DNA of 11,997 nt, taken from CALKKN01 sp050118555 (GTDB lineage Bacteria > Pseudomonadota > Gammaproteobacteria > Xanthomonadales > SZUA-36). The translations under genes were made by a program, and so were the position numbers. The notes beneath the pieces are model-generated. The model had not been told where the DNA came from, did no database searches, and saw only the letters and a list, made by a program, of their open reading frames with translations. Position 1 is the stretch's first letter. Each line of letters opens with the position of its first letter. Below, one piece after another: positions 1 to 7,231 of this stretch. The DNA lies in assembly GCA_050118555.1 (NCBI GenBank), contig JASFKQ010000115.1:1-11997 (forward strand), in the 5' to 3' direction.

Positions 1-448
1 ACACCACGCGATCATCGGCGTTGAGATCGCCGACGATGACGTTCAGCACCATGAAATGGGTGAATATCACGGTGGGTTCGCGAATCTGCCTCAGTTGCTC
101 CAGCAAACCGAGCCGCCAGTCGCGCACCATGCCGGCCTGTTCGCTCCAGGTTTGCCGTGCGATCTTACCCAGCCAGGTTTGCCGGTCCGTCAGTTCCACC
201 GGCGTCGGTATCTCCCGAAAGCGCTCGGCGATCGCCACTTCGGTCTCGAGCGCCTGGGCCAGCGGGCGTGCGGTCTCGCGGGCGCGCAGCAGGGGGCTGC
301 TGACGAGCCGGACGCCCGGCTCGATAAGCTCCTGAAGCAGTCGGGCCGCCTCTGCGGCCTGCTGGCGGCCGCGCGCGCTGAGGCCCGGGTCGTCGGCTTC
401 GTGCCAACGGGCTGCGGCTTCGCCATGGCGGACCAGGTAAATATTCAT
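1..448 (-). CDS. Histidine phosphatase family protein (phosphoglycerate mutase-like), 3' end off window
   Basis: The reverse strand reads open from an ATG at 448-446 to the left edge, giving 149 codons (2-448). The protein begins MNIYLVRHGE, with the catalytic RHG at residues 7-9 (phospho-accepting His8). It continues with SSPLLRARETA (50-60), which holds the phosphate-binding arginine, the acid/base Glu79 in FREI, and the second catalytic histidine in FTHF (His131). This is the full catalytic set of histidine-phosphatase branch 1 (GpmB/CobC/SixA-like). Such proteins are about 200 residues long, so roughly 50 C-terminal residues lie outside. The substrate cannot be told from sequence. It is divergent from the TetR gene and has no clear Shine-Dalgarno before its ATG. 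A role in the neighbouring acyl-CoA pathway is not evident; it may simply be the housekeeping gene next to the cluster. Confidence 0.9.
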   Translation of the reverse strand, partial: MNIYLVRHGEAAARWHEADDPGLSARGRQQAAEAARLLQELIEPGVRLVSSPLLRARETARPLAQALETEVAIAERFREIPTPVELTDRQTWLGKIARQTWSEQAGMVRDWRLGLLEQLRQIREPTVIFTHFMVLNVIVGDLNADDRVV

Positions 449-492
449 GGGCGTGCATCGTAGCAAAAAACGGGTCGAGGTCCCTTTTTTCG

Positions 493-521
493 TTGACGCG
501 GGACGGGGAGTTCTCTATATT
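493..521 (+). promoter_or_regulatory. Putative sigma70 promoter of the TetR-led operon
   Basis: A -35-like TTGACG (493-498) is followed after exactly 17 bp by a -10-like TATATT (516-521). Transcription would start near 528, giving a leader of about 28 nt before the TTG start at 556. The -10 box overlaps the 518-536 inverted repeat, the usual arrangement for repression by a TetR-family protein. The position and match are seen directly; promoter activity is inferred. Confidence 0.6.
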
Positions 522-536
522 GAATTCAATTCAATA
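518..536. promoter_or_regulatory. Putative TetR-family operator: perfect 19-bp inverted repeat
   Basis: The sequence TATTGAATTCAATTCAATA has perfect 9-bp arms (518-526 and 528-536) around a central C at 527. Nested inside is a second, 12-bp perfect palindrome, ATTGAATTCAAT (519-530), and a tandem AATTC pair, so two dyad registers overlap. It covers the -10 box and the predicted transcription start, 20 bp upstream of the TetR gene. TetR-family proteins typically bind short inverted repeats in their own promoter. That the adjacent regulator binds here is inferred from position. Confidence 0.65.
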
Positions 537-555
537 AGCGACTGGGAATCCTTGC

Positions 556-1185
556 TTGGTGGCCCGCAGAAAACAGGTTGAGCGAAGTCGTGCGCTGCTT
601 ATCGAGGCCGCGGCGGAGGCACTCGTCGCCGGTAACGGCAACTTCGAGTTGCAGGACGTCGCGCGGCTCGCGGGCGTATCGGTCGGCTTGCCATATCACC
701 GGTTCGGTTCGAAGGCCGGGCTGGTGGCGGCGGTGGTCGAGCACTTCTACGACCAGCTCCAGGAGGTCATCGTGCTGGCGGATGTGGACGAAAAGGATTG
801 GGCGCTGCGCGAGCAGATCCGCCTGTCGCGCCTGGTCGACTTTCTCTACGCCAACGAGCTGGCCGCAGTCATCATTTCGACGCTGGCGCGCGATCCCGAG
901 GTGGCGGCGGTCGAGGCCGAACGCTGGAACGGAATCATCGAGCTGACCGCCCGAAACATCGCCAAGGGCCAGACCCGCGGCCAGCTGCCCGCCGGTTACC
1001 AGCCGGCGGTGCTGGGCGCCCTGATCTGCGGCGGTGTGCGCCACGCGGTGGGCCTGGCGCTGGCCGCGCCGCGCCGCCCCTCGCGATCCGCCCTGACACG
1101 GCAGATCTGGAACTTCATCGCCAGCGGCCTGCAACTCGACCGGCAATTGCTGGTGCAGGCATCTTCCCGCCGTTCCGGCCGCTGA
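556..1185 (+). CDS. TetR/AcrR-family transcriptional regulator
   Basis: This 209-residue protein has the TetR layout. An N-terminal helix-turn-helix covers about residues 9-55: a first helix with SRALLIEAAAEAL, then LQDVARLAGVSVGLPYHRFGSKAGL, matching the family pattern in which an aromatic residue precedes the F-x-S/N-K-x-x-L stretch. The remaining ~150 residues form an alpha-helical ligand-binding and dimerisation domain, too divergent to name the effector. The start is TTG at 556 or the adjacent GTG at 559; GGGA at 544-547 suits TTG slightly better. It heads a plus-strand operon with the FAD oxidoreductase 28 bp downstream, and a perfect inverted repeat overlaps its promoter. It is therefore probably an autoregulated repressor released by an acid or acyl-CoA intermediate. 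The family call is firm; ligand and regulon are inferred. Confidence 0.9.
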   Translation: MVARRKQVERSRALLIEAAAEALVAGNGNFELQDVARLAGVSVGLPYHRFGSKAGLVAAVVEHFYDQLQEVIVLADVDEKDWALREQIRLSRLVDFLYANELAAVIISTLARDPEVAAVEAERWNGIIELTARNIAKGQTRGQLPAGYQPAVLGALICGGVRHAVGLALAAPRRPSRSALTRQIWNFIASGLQLDRQLLVQASSRRSGR

Positions 1186-1213
1186 ATATTCGCACAACAC
1201 AGGAAATTCCCTC

Positions 1214-2572
1214 ATGGCAGATACGAAACGAGCAGTCATCGTCGGCGCGGGTGTCGGCGGCATGTGCGCCGGCGCCTTGCTCGCGAACAAGGGCTACCAG
1301 GTAACCGTCTGTGACCGGTTGGACACGGTCGGCGGGCGAACCCGCACCCAGGTGATCGACGGTTACCGGCTGCCGCGCGGCGCGGTCTCCTTTCAGCTGG
1401 CCGGCATCCTGCCGGACGTGTGCAAGGAGGTGGGCGCCGAGTTCGACCTGCGGCCCGTCAGCGAGATGTGGTTCTGGATCAAGGGCGACGAGGAATTCGT
1501 GCCGTTGCCGGCCAAGAGCGGCATCGGCAAGATGATCGAGTTGTTCCTGAAAGTACACGGCGGCGAGGGCAAGAAAGCCATGGCCAACGTCGGCCTGCAG
1601 CTGTCGATTGCCAAGATCGGCAAGGCCTTCCGCGACCCGAACGCGGCCGTGCACGGCGAGGACGGCCCCACCTTCCGCGAGTGGCTGGAGCAATACACGG
1701 ACAACGAGAACCTGATCGCATTGTTTCACGCGATCACCTCGGCGGTGTCGGCGGTCAACGACTTCGAATACCCGGCGAGCCACTGGTTCGCGCACTTCGC
1801 GGCCTCGAAGGCGCGCATGGACAAGTACGCGCTGGTCCCGGGCGGCTTCGTCGCAGTCAGCCAGGCCCTTGGTGAGGTCATCGAGCGGCACGGCGGGACC
1901 GTGCTGCTGAACACGCCCGTGCGCGAAATCCAGGTGTCCGACGGCCGCGCGCGGGGTGTGGTCGTCGAGCGCGACGGTCAGCGACAGGTGCTGGAGGCGG
2001 ACATCGTGATCAGCAATGCCGGCCCTTCGCTGACCGTCGGGCTGGCCGGGGAAGCGGCACTGGGGGAGGAATATGTCGGCCAGCTGAACAGGCGGATCCG
2101 CCCGACGCCAATCGTGGCCACCTACGTGGTGTCCGACGAGCCGCTGTTCGAGGCGCGGTCCGCCTTCCTGGCCGCCGGCCTGCAGCGCATCGTCACCGGC
2201 GTGCCGCTGACCAACATCTGCCCGGAATGGGCGCCCGACGGCAAACACCTGATGTCCTTCTACGGCACGCCGAAGAGCTGCCTGGAGCCGCTGGACCACG
2301 AGGACGAAATCCGCGCCAACACCGAGGACGTGCACACACTGTTCCCCGACTTCGAGGCCAAGGGCGGGCGCATCCTGGACGTGCAGGTGCGGGATATCGA
2401 CGACCCCGACGTGGTCGCGAGGTCCTGGCCGGGCTACAACATCCCGGTGCAGACGCCCATCCCGAACCTGTTCAACGTCGGCGATGCCTGTGGGCCCAAG
2501 GGCTTCGTCGCGACGCCTGCCGCCGCCATGAGCGCAAGGCTCGCGGTCGACGAAATCATTTCACACCATTGA
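1214..2572 (+). CDS. NAD(P)/FAD-dependent oxidoreductase, CrtI/phytoene-desaturase-like
   Basis: This 452-residue flavoprotein opens with a dinucleotide-binding Rossmann motif (AVIVGAGVGGMCAG, glycines around 11-16), an acidic residue at the end of strand 2 (Asp34) and the GGRTRT loop (40-45) typical of the amine-oxidase/phytoene-desaturase superfamily. The C-terminus has the second FAD motif, NLFNVGDACGPKG (about 418-430), then a long helix closing over the flavin. Length is normal for the group and no transmembrane segment is evident. Relatives desaturate, isomerise or oxidise hydrophobic substrates; the substrate here is unknown. Given the CoA ligase in the same operon, dehydrogenation of a cyclic or branched acid or its CoA ester is a reasonable guess. 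AGGA at 1201-1204 sits 9 nt before the ATG. It lies between the TetR gene and the SnoaL-fold gene, with 28- and 22-bp gaps. Confidence 0.87.
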   Translation: MADTKRAVIVGAGVGGMCAGALLANKGYQVTVCDRLDTVGGRTRTQVIDGYRLPRGAVSFQLAGILPDVCKEVGAEFDLRPVSEMWFWIKGDEEFVPLPAKSGIGKMIELFLKVHGGEGKKAMANVGLQLSIAKIGKAFRDPNAAVHGEDGPTFREWLEQYTDNENLIALFHAITSAVSAVNDFEYPASHWFAHFAASKARMDKYALVPGGFVAVSQALGEVIERHGGTVLLNTPVREIQVSDGRARGVVVERDGQRQVLEADIVISNAGPSLTVGLAGEAALGEEYVGQLNRRIRPTPIVATYVVSDEPLFEARSAFLAAGLQRIVTGVPLTNICPEWAPDGKHLMSFYGTPKSCLEPLDHEDEIRANTEDVHTLFPDFEAKGGRILDVQVRDIDDPDVVARSWPGYNIPVQTPIPNLFNVGDACGPKGFVATPAAAMSARLAVDEIISHH

Positions 2573-2594
2573 CAACGAGAGACTGGAGATCACC

Positions 2595-3023
2595 ATGGGA
2601 CAAGCCTACGACGCCGTGCAGCGGTATATCGACTCGATGAAACGCAAGGACCTGGAAGCCGTGCTGGACTGTTTCACCGACGACTGCATCTACTACCTGC
2701 ACGTCGGCACCCGGCCTTTCGAGGGCAAGGACTACATGCGCAAGGGCATCACGATACTCTGGCCGCACCAGGTCGAGAGCCGCTGGCGTATCGTCAATTA
2801 CCTGGAGGACGACGACAAGATCATCTTCGAGGGCATCGACGAGTACGACCAGCCGGACGGCACCACCGTGCGAATGCCGTACATGGGCATTTACCAGATC
2901 CGGGACGGGCGCATCTGGCGCGCCAGGGACTATTTCGACATGCCGGGCTACCTGGACATGACCAAGGGTAAGTCCAATCCCTACCTGGTGAAGGTGGCCG
3001 ACACCATGCACGAGCAACCCTGA
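2595..3023 (+). CDS. SnoaL/limonene-epoxide-hydrolase-like (NTF2-fold) protein
   Basis: This 142-residue protein has the small alpha+beta barrel pattern of NTF2-like enzymes: N-terminal helix AYDAVQRYIDSMKRKDLEAVLDCF, then CIYYLHVGTRPFEGKDYM, and C-terminal strands MGIYQIRDGRIWRARDYFDM (97-116). The C-terminal strands match limonene-1,2-epoxide hydrolase (LEH) well. Compared with the Rhodococcus LEH as I remember it, the active-site Tyr53, Asp101 and Asp132 have counterparts (Tyr33, Asp82, Asp112), but Arg99 aligns with Gly80 and Asn55 with Leu35. It may therefore be a polyketide-cyclase, isomerase or dehydratase-type relative rather than a true epoxide hydrolase. It has a GGAG Shine-Dalgarno about 8 nt before the ATG, and gaps of 22 bp to the FAD gene and 21 bp to ligase A. 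Fold assignment is confident; reaction unknown. Confidence 0.82.
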   Translation: MGQAYDAVQRYIDSMKRKDLEAVLDCFTDDCIYYLHVGTRPFEGKDYMRKGITILWPHQVESRWRIVNYLEDDDKIIFEGIDEYDQPDGTTVRMPYMGIYQIRDGRIWRARDYFDMPGYLDMTKGKSNPYLVKVADTMHEQP

Positions 3024-3044
3024 GCCGGGGAGCGAGCGTCCGCG

Positions 3045-4772
3045 GTGATTCTGCACGATCCGGAGACAATCGCCCGCTACACGCAGGCCGGCTGGTGGGG
3101 CCAGACCACGGTCGACGACCTGTTCCGGGCCTGTGTCGACCAGGCGGGACGGGGGCCTGAAAGCGGCCCCGTGCTGATTGACGCGCCGAACCGCGCGGAC
3201 TTCGCCTTCGGCGCGCCGCAGAGCCTCGACTGGCGCGAAGCGGACCGGGCCGTCGACCGGCTGGCCGCCCTCCTGCTCGCCGAGGGGGTGGGCAAGGACT
3301 CGATCGTTGTCGTGCAGTTGCCCAATATCGTGGAGATCGTCATCGCCTTCCTGGCCTGCGCGCGGCTGGGCGCCATCGCGTCCCCGGCGATGCTGGCCTA
3401 CGGCGAGACCGACCTGAGGCGTGTTGTCCGTCACCTGCGGCCGGCGGCGGTTCTGACCCTGGTCTCCTTCAAGGAGGGACGGCCGGCGGATATTTTCGAA
3501 AGAATCCGCCGGGAGGCCGGCGCGCCGCCGTTCGCCCTGCTGGCCCTGGGGGGCGATGGCGGCCTGGATCTGTTCGGCGCCGATGCGCCCGACCCGGACC
3601 TCGACGCGCTGGACGCGTACCTCGAAAACCTCGAGGTGGACGCCAACGACACCGTCACCATGCACTGGACCTCGGGCACCACCGGCGATCCGAAGTGTGT
3701 CCCGCGCAGCCACAATACCTGGCACGCCACCGGCGGCGCCTGCGTCGATGCCGGCGGCCTGCATCACGGCGACCGCATCCTGGCGCCGATGCAGATGGTC
3801 CATACGGCCGGCTACAGCGGCATGCTGATGCCCTGGCTCGAACTGCAGGGAGTGCTGGCCCTGCACCAGCCCTTCGAGATGCAGGTATTCCTGCAGCAGA
3901 TCCAGGACCTGCGCATCAACCACACGGTGACCGCGCCGGCCATGATGAATGCCTTGCTGCGCGACAACGTCCTCGATCACTACGATGTCTCGGCCATCCG
4001 CAGCATCCTGTGTGGCTCCGCGCCGCTGGACGCCTGGATGATCGCGGACTTCAAGCGCCGCTACGGCATCGAGGTGGTCAACGCCTTCGGCTCCTCCGAA
4101 GGCATGACCATGCTGTCCAGCCCGGGTATCACCAGCGATCCCGAGCGCCGCGCGCGCTACTACCCGCGGTTCCAGGGGGATGCGCGCGTGTCCAACGGCA
4201 AGAGCTGGAACGTACGCATCGCCGGGGCGGTCGAGTCGCGCCTGGTCGACCCGGAAAGCGGCGCCCCGATCGACCAGCCCGGGACGCCCGGCGAACTCGT
4301 GTTCCGCAGCACGGCGCTGTTCCCGGGTTACTGGACCGCCGAGGGGACGCTGGACCGAAGCGATTTCGACGAGGAAGGGTATTTCCGTTCCGGCGAGATC
4401 TTCGAAATCGCGGGCGATGGCGAGGAGCGGGACTTCTATCACTACATCGACCGACTGAAGGACGTGATCAACCGCGGCGGGGTGAAGATCCCGGTGGGCG
4501 AACTGGAGGCCGCGCTGCAGGCGCTGCCGGAGGTGCAGGAGGCAGCGGCGATCGGCTATCCCGACGAGCGCCTCGGCGAGCGGATCTGCGCGGTGGTGGT
4601 GCCGGCTCCCGGCAGCCGCCTGACGCTGGACGCGCTGATCGATCGCCTCGTGCAGCAAGGCATGGCGCGTTACATGTTGCCCGAACGGCTCGAGCTCGTG
4701 AGCTCGATGCCGCGCAACCTCACCGGCAAGGTGCTCAAGCGGGAACTGGTCCGGTCCCTGCTCACGTCCTGA
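3045..4772 (+). CDS. Acyl-CoA synthetase / AMP-binding acid-CoA ligase (ligase A)
   Basis: This 575-residue adenylate-forming enzyme would activate a carboxylic acid with ATP and then load CoA. The P-loop-like WTSGTTGDPK is at 208-217, the A5 motif FGSSEG with Glu352 at 348-353, and the C-terminal catalytic lysine, Lys562, in PRNLTGKVLKREL. Organisation resembles the EntE/DhbE aryl-acid ligase subgroup (N-terminal YTQAGWWG, VQLPN). Two motif changes stand out. Canonical GD before the hinge is Gly450-Glu451, and the G of G-R-x-K-D is Asp469. The usual ribose-binding aspartate is thus glutamate. The start is GTG at 3045, with GGGGAG at 3027-3032; it aligns in register with the start of the paralogous ligase at 8916, supporting the choice. 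It is last in its operon, and its stop lies inside a hairpin. Substrate unknown. Confidence 0.9.
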   Translation: MILHDPETIARYTQAGWWGQTTVDDLFRACVDQAGRGPESGPVLIDAPNRADFAFGAPQSLDWREADRAVDRLAALLLAEGVGKDSIVVVQLPNIVEIVIAFLACARLGAIASPAMLAYGETDLRRVVRHLRPAAVLTLVSFKEGRPADIFERIRREAGAPPFALLALGGDGGLDLFGADAPDPDLDALDAYLENLEVDANDTVTMHWTSGTTGDPKCVPRSHNTWHATGGACVDAGGLHHGDRILAPMQMVHTAGYSGMLMPWLELQGVLALHQPFEMQVFLQQIQDLRINHTVTAPAMMNALLRDNVLDHYDVSAIRSILCGSAPLDAWMIADFKRRYGIEVVNAFGSSEGMTMLSSPGITSDPERRARYYPRFQGDARVSNGKSWNVRIAGAVESRLVDPESGAPIDQPGTPGELVFRSTALFPGYWTAEGTLDRSDFDEEGYFRSGEIFEIAGDGEERDFYHYIDRLKDVINRGGVKIPVGELEAALQALPEVQEAAAIGYPDERLGERICAVVVPAPGSRLTLDALIDRLVQQGMARYMLPERLELVSSMPRNLTGKVLKRELVRSLLTS

Positions 4773-4788
4773 AATCCCTGATTTCAGG
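4768..4788. terminator. Intrinsic-type hairpin between convergent operons (no U-tract)
   Basis: CCTGAAATC (4768-4776) and GATTTCAGG (4780-4788) are exact reverse complements around a CCT loop. This gives a perfect 9-bp stem that is symmetrical enough to fold in either transcript. It spans the TGA stop of ligase A (4770-4772) and ends 14 bp before the stop of the minus-strand thiolase. Neither strand has a following T-run, so it is not a classic rho-independent terminator; it could be a bidirectional terminator aid or a 3'-end stabiliser. The repeat is seen directly, the function is inferred. Confidence 0.5.
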
Positions 4789-4802
4789 CGCTTCGATGAG
4801 CC

Positions 4803-6002
4803 TCAGCGTTCGATCAGCATCGCCGCGCCACCGCCGGCGGCGCCGCTGGCCGCGACGATGCCGCGCTTCACGTCGCGCCGCTCCATCTCGTCCAGCAGCG
4901 TGCCCAGCATGATGGCGCCGGTCGCGCCCAGCGGGTGGCCCAGCGCAATCACCCCGCCGTTCACGTTCAGCTTCTCGTCCGGAATGCCCAGGTCGCGCTG
5001 GCACTTGACCACCGTGGCCGCGAAGGCCTCGTGGATTTCGAACAGGTCGACGTCGTCAGTGGAGAGGCCGTTGCGATCCATCAGCAGTTTCGTGGCGGCG
5101 ACGGCGCCGGACAGGACCAGCATGGGGTCGTCGCTGGTGTTGGCGGCGTCCCGGATGCGGGCTCGGGGCGCCTTGCCGAGCTTTTTTCCCGCCGCTTCCG
5201 AGCCCACCAGCACCACGGCGGCCGCGTCCGCCATCGCCGGCGAGTTGCCCGCGGTATGGACGTGCCGGATTTCCTGCAGTTCGGGGTAGGCCTTCAACTG
5301 GATCGCGTCGGCGCCCATGGCCCCCAGCTTGGCGAAAGCCGGTTCCAGCTGGCCCAGGCTTTCCAGCGTCGCCTGCGGTCGAATGCATTCGTCCTCGCTG
5401 GCTGTCATGCCCTTCACCGGGTTGTCGATGGGCACGATCGAGTGGTACCAGCCCTCGGCGCGGGCGCGGGCGGCGCGCTGCTGGCTGGTGACGGCCACCT
5501 GGTCGGCCTGCTCGCGTGAGACGTCGTACAGCGTGGCGATCAGGTCGGCCCCACTGCCCATCATCAGGATGCGCGAACGGACGGCCAATGCCGGGTCCAT
5601 GAACACGGCGGCCTGGTCGGATAGCATCGGAACCCGCGACATCATCTCCACGCCGCCGCCGATTGCCAGCGTGTCCTGTCCGGCGCCGACCTTCAGCGCA
5701 GCGAAATTCACCGCATCCAGACCCGAGGAGCAGAAGCGGTTGATGGTGATTCCCGACAGGTGTCCGGGCCAGCCGGCGTACAGCGTCGAGGTCTTGGCGA
5801 TGTTGCCTGCCTGCTCGCCTTGCTGCGTCACACAACCCAGCACCACTTCGCCCACCTCGCCCGGATCCAGACTGGTGCGGGATTCAAGCGCGCGATAGAG
5901 CGCCGCGAGCAGGTCCTGAGGCAACAGGTCGTGCAGTCCGCCGGTGTCCTTGGCCCGTGCCCTGGGCGTGCGGATCGCGTCGTAGATGAAAACGTCCGCC
6001 AT
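4803..6002 (-). CDS. Acetyl-CoA acetyltransferase / 3-ketoacyl-CoA thiolase, FadI-like
   Basis: This 399-residue thiolase has the nucleophilic cysteine in NRFCSSGLDAV (Cys91), HEAFA (His324) and GHPLGATGA (His356). HEAFA rather than NEAFA is typical of FadI and the trifunctional-protein beta subunit. The final motif reads VAASGAAGGGAAMLIER, so Ser386 stands where these enzymes normally carry the second catalytic cysteine; the codon is plainly AGC. I take ATG at 6002 rather than an upstream candidate at 6032 because the protein then begins MADVFIYDAIRTP, the family N-terminus. That ATG also overlaps the upstream stop as TGATG, with GGGAG a few bases upstream. It is the last gene of the minus-strand operon. 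It probably cleaves 3-ketoacyl-CoA or condenses acyl-CoA; the substrate is unknown, and activity may be altered by the serine. Confidence 0.92.
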   Translation of the reverse strand: MADVFIYDAIRTPRARAKDTGGLHDLLPQDLLAALYRALESRTSLDPGEVGEVVLGCVTQQGEQAGNIAKTSTLYAGWPGHLSGITINRFCSSGLDAVNFAALKVGAGQDTLAIGGGVEMMSRVPMLSDQAAVFMDPALAVRSRILMMGSGADLIATLYDVSREQADQVAVTSQQRAARARAEGWYHSIVPIDNPVKGMTASEDECIRPQATLESLGQLEPAFAKLGAMGADAIQLKAYPELQEIRHVHTAGNSPAMADAAAVVLVGSEAAGKKLGKAPRARIRDAANTSDDPMLVLSGAVAATKLLMDRNGLSTDDVDLFEIHEAFAATVVKCQRDLGIPDEKLNVNGGVIALGHPLGATGAIMLGTLLDEMERRDVKRGIVAASGAAGGGAAMLIER

Positions 6003-7231
6003 CAGCCCACTCCCACGACGAAGCTGGCGCATGTCGTCGTGCTGCCGCCCACGTTGAAGGTGATCATGTTCTCGGCCTTGCGCAGCTGGTAGTCGCCGGC
6101 GGTGCCGCTGACCTGGCGGGCGCAGTCCAGCACCATGCGCACGCCGGTGGCACCCACCGGATGCCCGAGGCCGATCAGGCCACCACTGGGATTGATCGGG
6201 AAGTCACCATCGGGCGCGATACGGCCGGACTCGATGGCCTGCCAGCTCTTGCCGGGCTCGGTGAGGCCCGAATGATCGATCGCCATGTACTCGGTGACCG
6301 TGAAGCAATCGTGCGTTTCCAGCCCGTCGACGTCCGTGATGGCGTCGAAGCCGGCGCGGCGCAGCGCGTCTTCGAAGGTAGAGCGGGCGTGCGGAAACAG
6401 CAGCGGCTGACCCTTGCTCAGCTCCAGCTTGCGGTCCAGCAGCAGGGTCGATGAGCGGTGGCCCCAGCCCTTGATCCGCGGAATGTCTTCCAGGCGCAGG
6501 CCGTGCTTGCGGGCATGTTCCTCGGCGGCTTTGCGGCTGGCCAGGATAATGGCCGCCGAACCGTCGGTGATCTGGCCACAATCCATCTTGCGGATGCGCC
6601 CCTCGATGGGCGGGTTGGCCTCGTCGTCGTCGGTGAAACTCGCCTCGGTGAACTGCCAGTTGCGGGCCTGGGCGCGGGGGTTGCGCCGCGCGTTGTCGAA
6701 ATTGATTTTCGCGATGGTCTTCAGGTGGTCGGTGTCGATGCCGTGCCGCTCCTCGTATTCGTCCAGGATGCGGTCGAACATGTGGGGCCATGGATAGCGG
6801 CAGTCCCCCGCTTCCGCGCCGTTCCAGGTTGCGGCGCCGAGGTACTCCGCGCCGGTCTCGCCCGGCACGTTGCGCATCAGCTCCAGGCCCACGACCGCGG
6901 AGATGTCGAGGTGGCCGGCGAGAATCTCGTTCATCGCGCTCAGTATGGCCACCGAGCCGGAGGCGCAGGCGGCCTCGTGGCGGGCCGTCGGCATGTTGTC
7001 CAACTCGGGGAAGACGTGCCCGAAAAAGCCGCCGAGGATGCCCTGGCGAGCGAACAGGTCGCCGACGAAGTTGCCGACGTGGCCGGATTCGATCTGGCCC
7101 GGGTCGATGCCCGATGCCGCGACCGCTCCCTGGAGCGGCTCCGCGAACAAGTCGTAAATGCCCAGTCCCTCGCGGGCCCAGTTGCGCGCGAAGTCCGTCT
7201 GATCGCCGCCCAGTATGTAGACCTCTGTCAT
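6002..7231 (-). CDS. SCP-x/lipid-transfer-type thiolase (acetyl-CoA acetyltransferase-like)
   Basis: This 409-residue protein lacks the classical thiolase N-terminus and instead starts MTEVYILGGDQTDFAR, like the thiolase part of sterol carrier protein x. Recognisable sites are the nucleophile in HEAACASGSVA (Cys89), HDCFT (307-311), GLGHPVGATG (His357) and a C-terminal STTTCAS (Cys401). Relatives cleave the 3-ketoacyl-CoA of bulky substrates such as sterol side chains, or act as aldolases when partnered with a DUF35 protein. No DUF35 gene is visible here. The ATG at 7231-7229 overlaps the stop of ligase B as ATGA, with an AAGGTG Shine-Dalgarno inside that gene. Its own TGA shares a base with the next thiolase's ATG, so the three genes are likely translated in a coupled way. 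Two thiolases of different classes suggest sequential or joint action; this is inference. Confidence 0.9.
   Translation of the reverse strand: MTEVYILGGDQTDFARNWAREGLGIYDLFAEPLQGAVAASGIDPGQIESGHVGNFVGDLFARQGILGGFFGHVFPELDNMPTARHEAACASGSVAILSAMNEILAGHLDISAVVGLELMRNVPGETGAEYLGAATWNGAEAGDCRYPWPHMFDRILDEYEERHGIDTDHLKTIAKINFDNARRNPRAQARNWQFTEASFTDDDEANPPIEGRIRKMDCGQITDGSAAIILASRKAAEEHARKHGLRLEDIPRIKGWGHRSSTLLLDRKLELSKGQPLLFPHARSTFEDALRRAGFDAITDVDGLETHDCFTVTEYMAIDHSGLTEPGKSWQAIESGRIAPDGDFPINPSGGLIGLGHPVGATGVRMVLDCARQVSGTAGDYQLRKAENMITFNVGGSTTTCASFVVGVG

Noticed and set aside
465..490. AAAAAA-CGGG ... CCC-TTTTTT imperfect inverted repeat between the phosphatase and TetR genes, resembling a terminator.
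   Set aside because: The GC part of the stem is only 3 bp with a bulge, and it lies in a divergent gap where no gene ends. It is more likely A/T tracts near promoters.
1115..2335. A 406-codon minus-strand open frame opposite the FAD oxidoreductase.
   Set aside because: The plus-strand frame has both FAD motifs and a good ribosome-binding site; the antisense product has no recognisable domain.
2556..4658. A 700-codon open frame on the minus strand opposite ligase A and the SnoaL-fold gene.
   Set aside because: Its protein is His/Arg/Val/Gln-rich with no family motif, and it lies antisense to two genes with clear catalytic motifs. It is a by-product of GC-rich codon use.
4691..4706. CGAGCTC-GT-GAGCTCG perfect inverted repeat near the end of ligase A.
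   Set aside because: It is inside well-conserved coding sequence (ERLELVSSM) and is explained by codon choice; no regulatory context.
6003..6032. Upstream ATG at 6032 as the start of the FadI-like thiolase.
   Set aside because: It would add ten residues (MRQLRRGSGL) absent from the family N-terminus and overlap the upstream gene by about 30 bp; the TGATG start at 6002 fits better.
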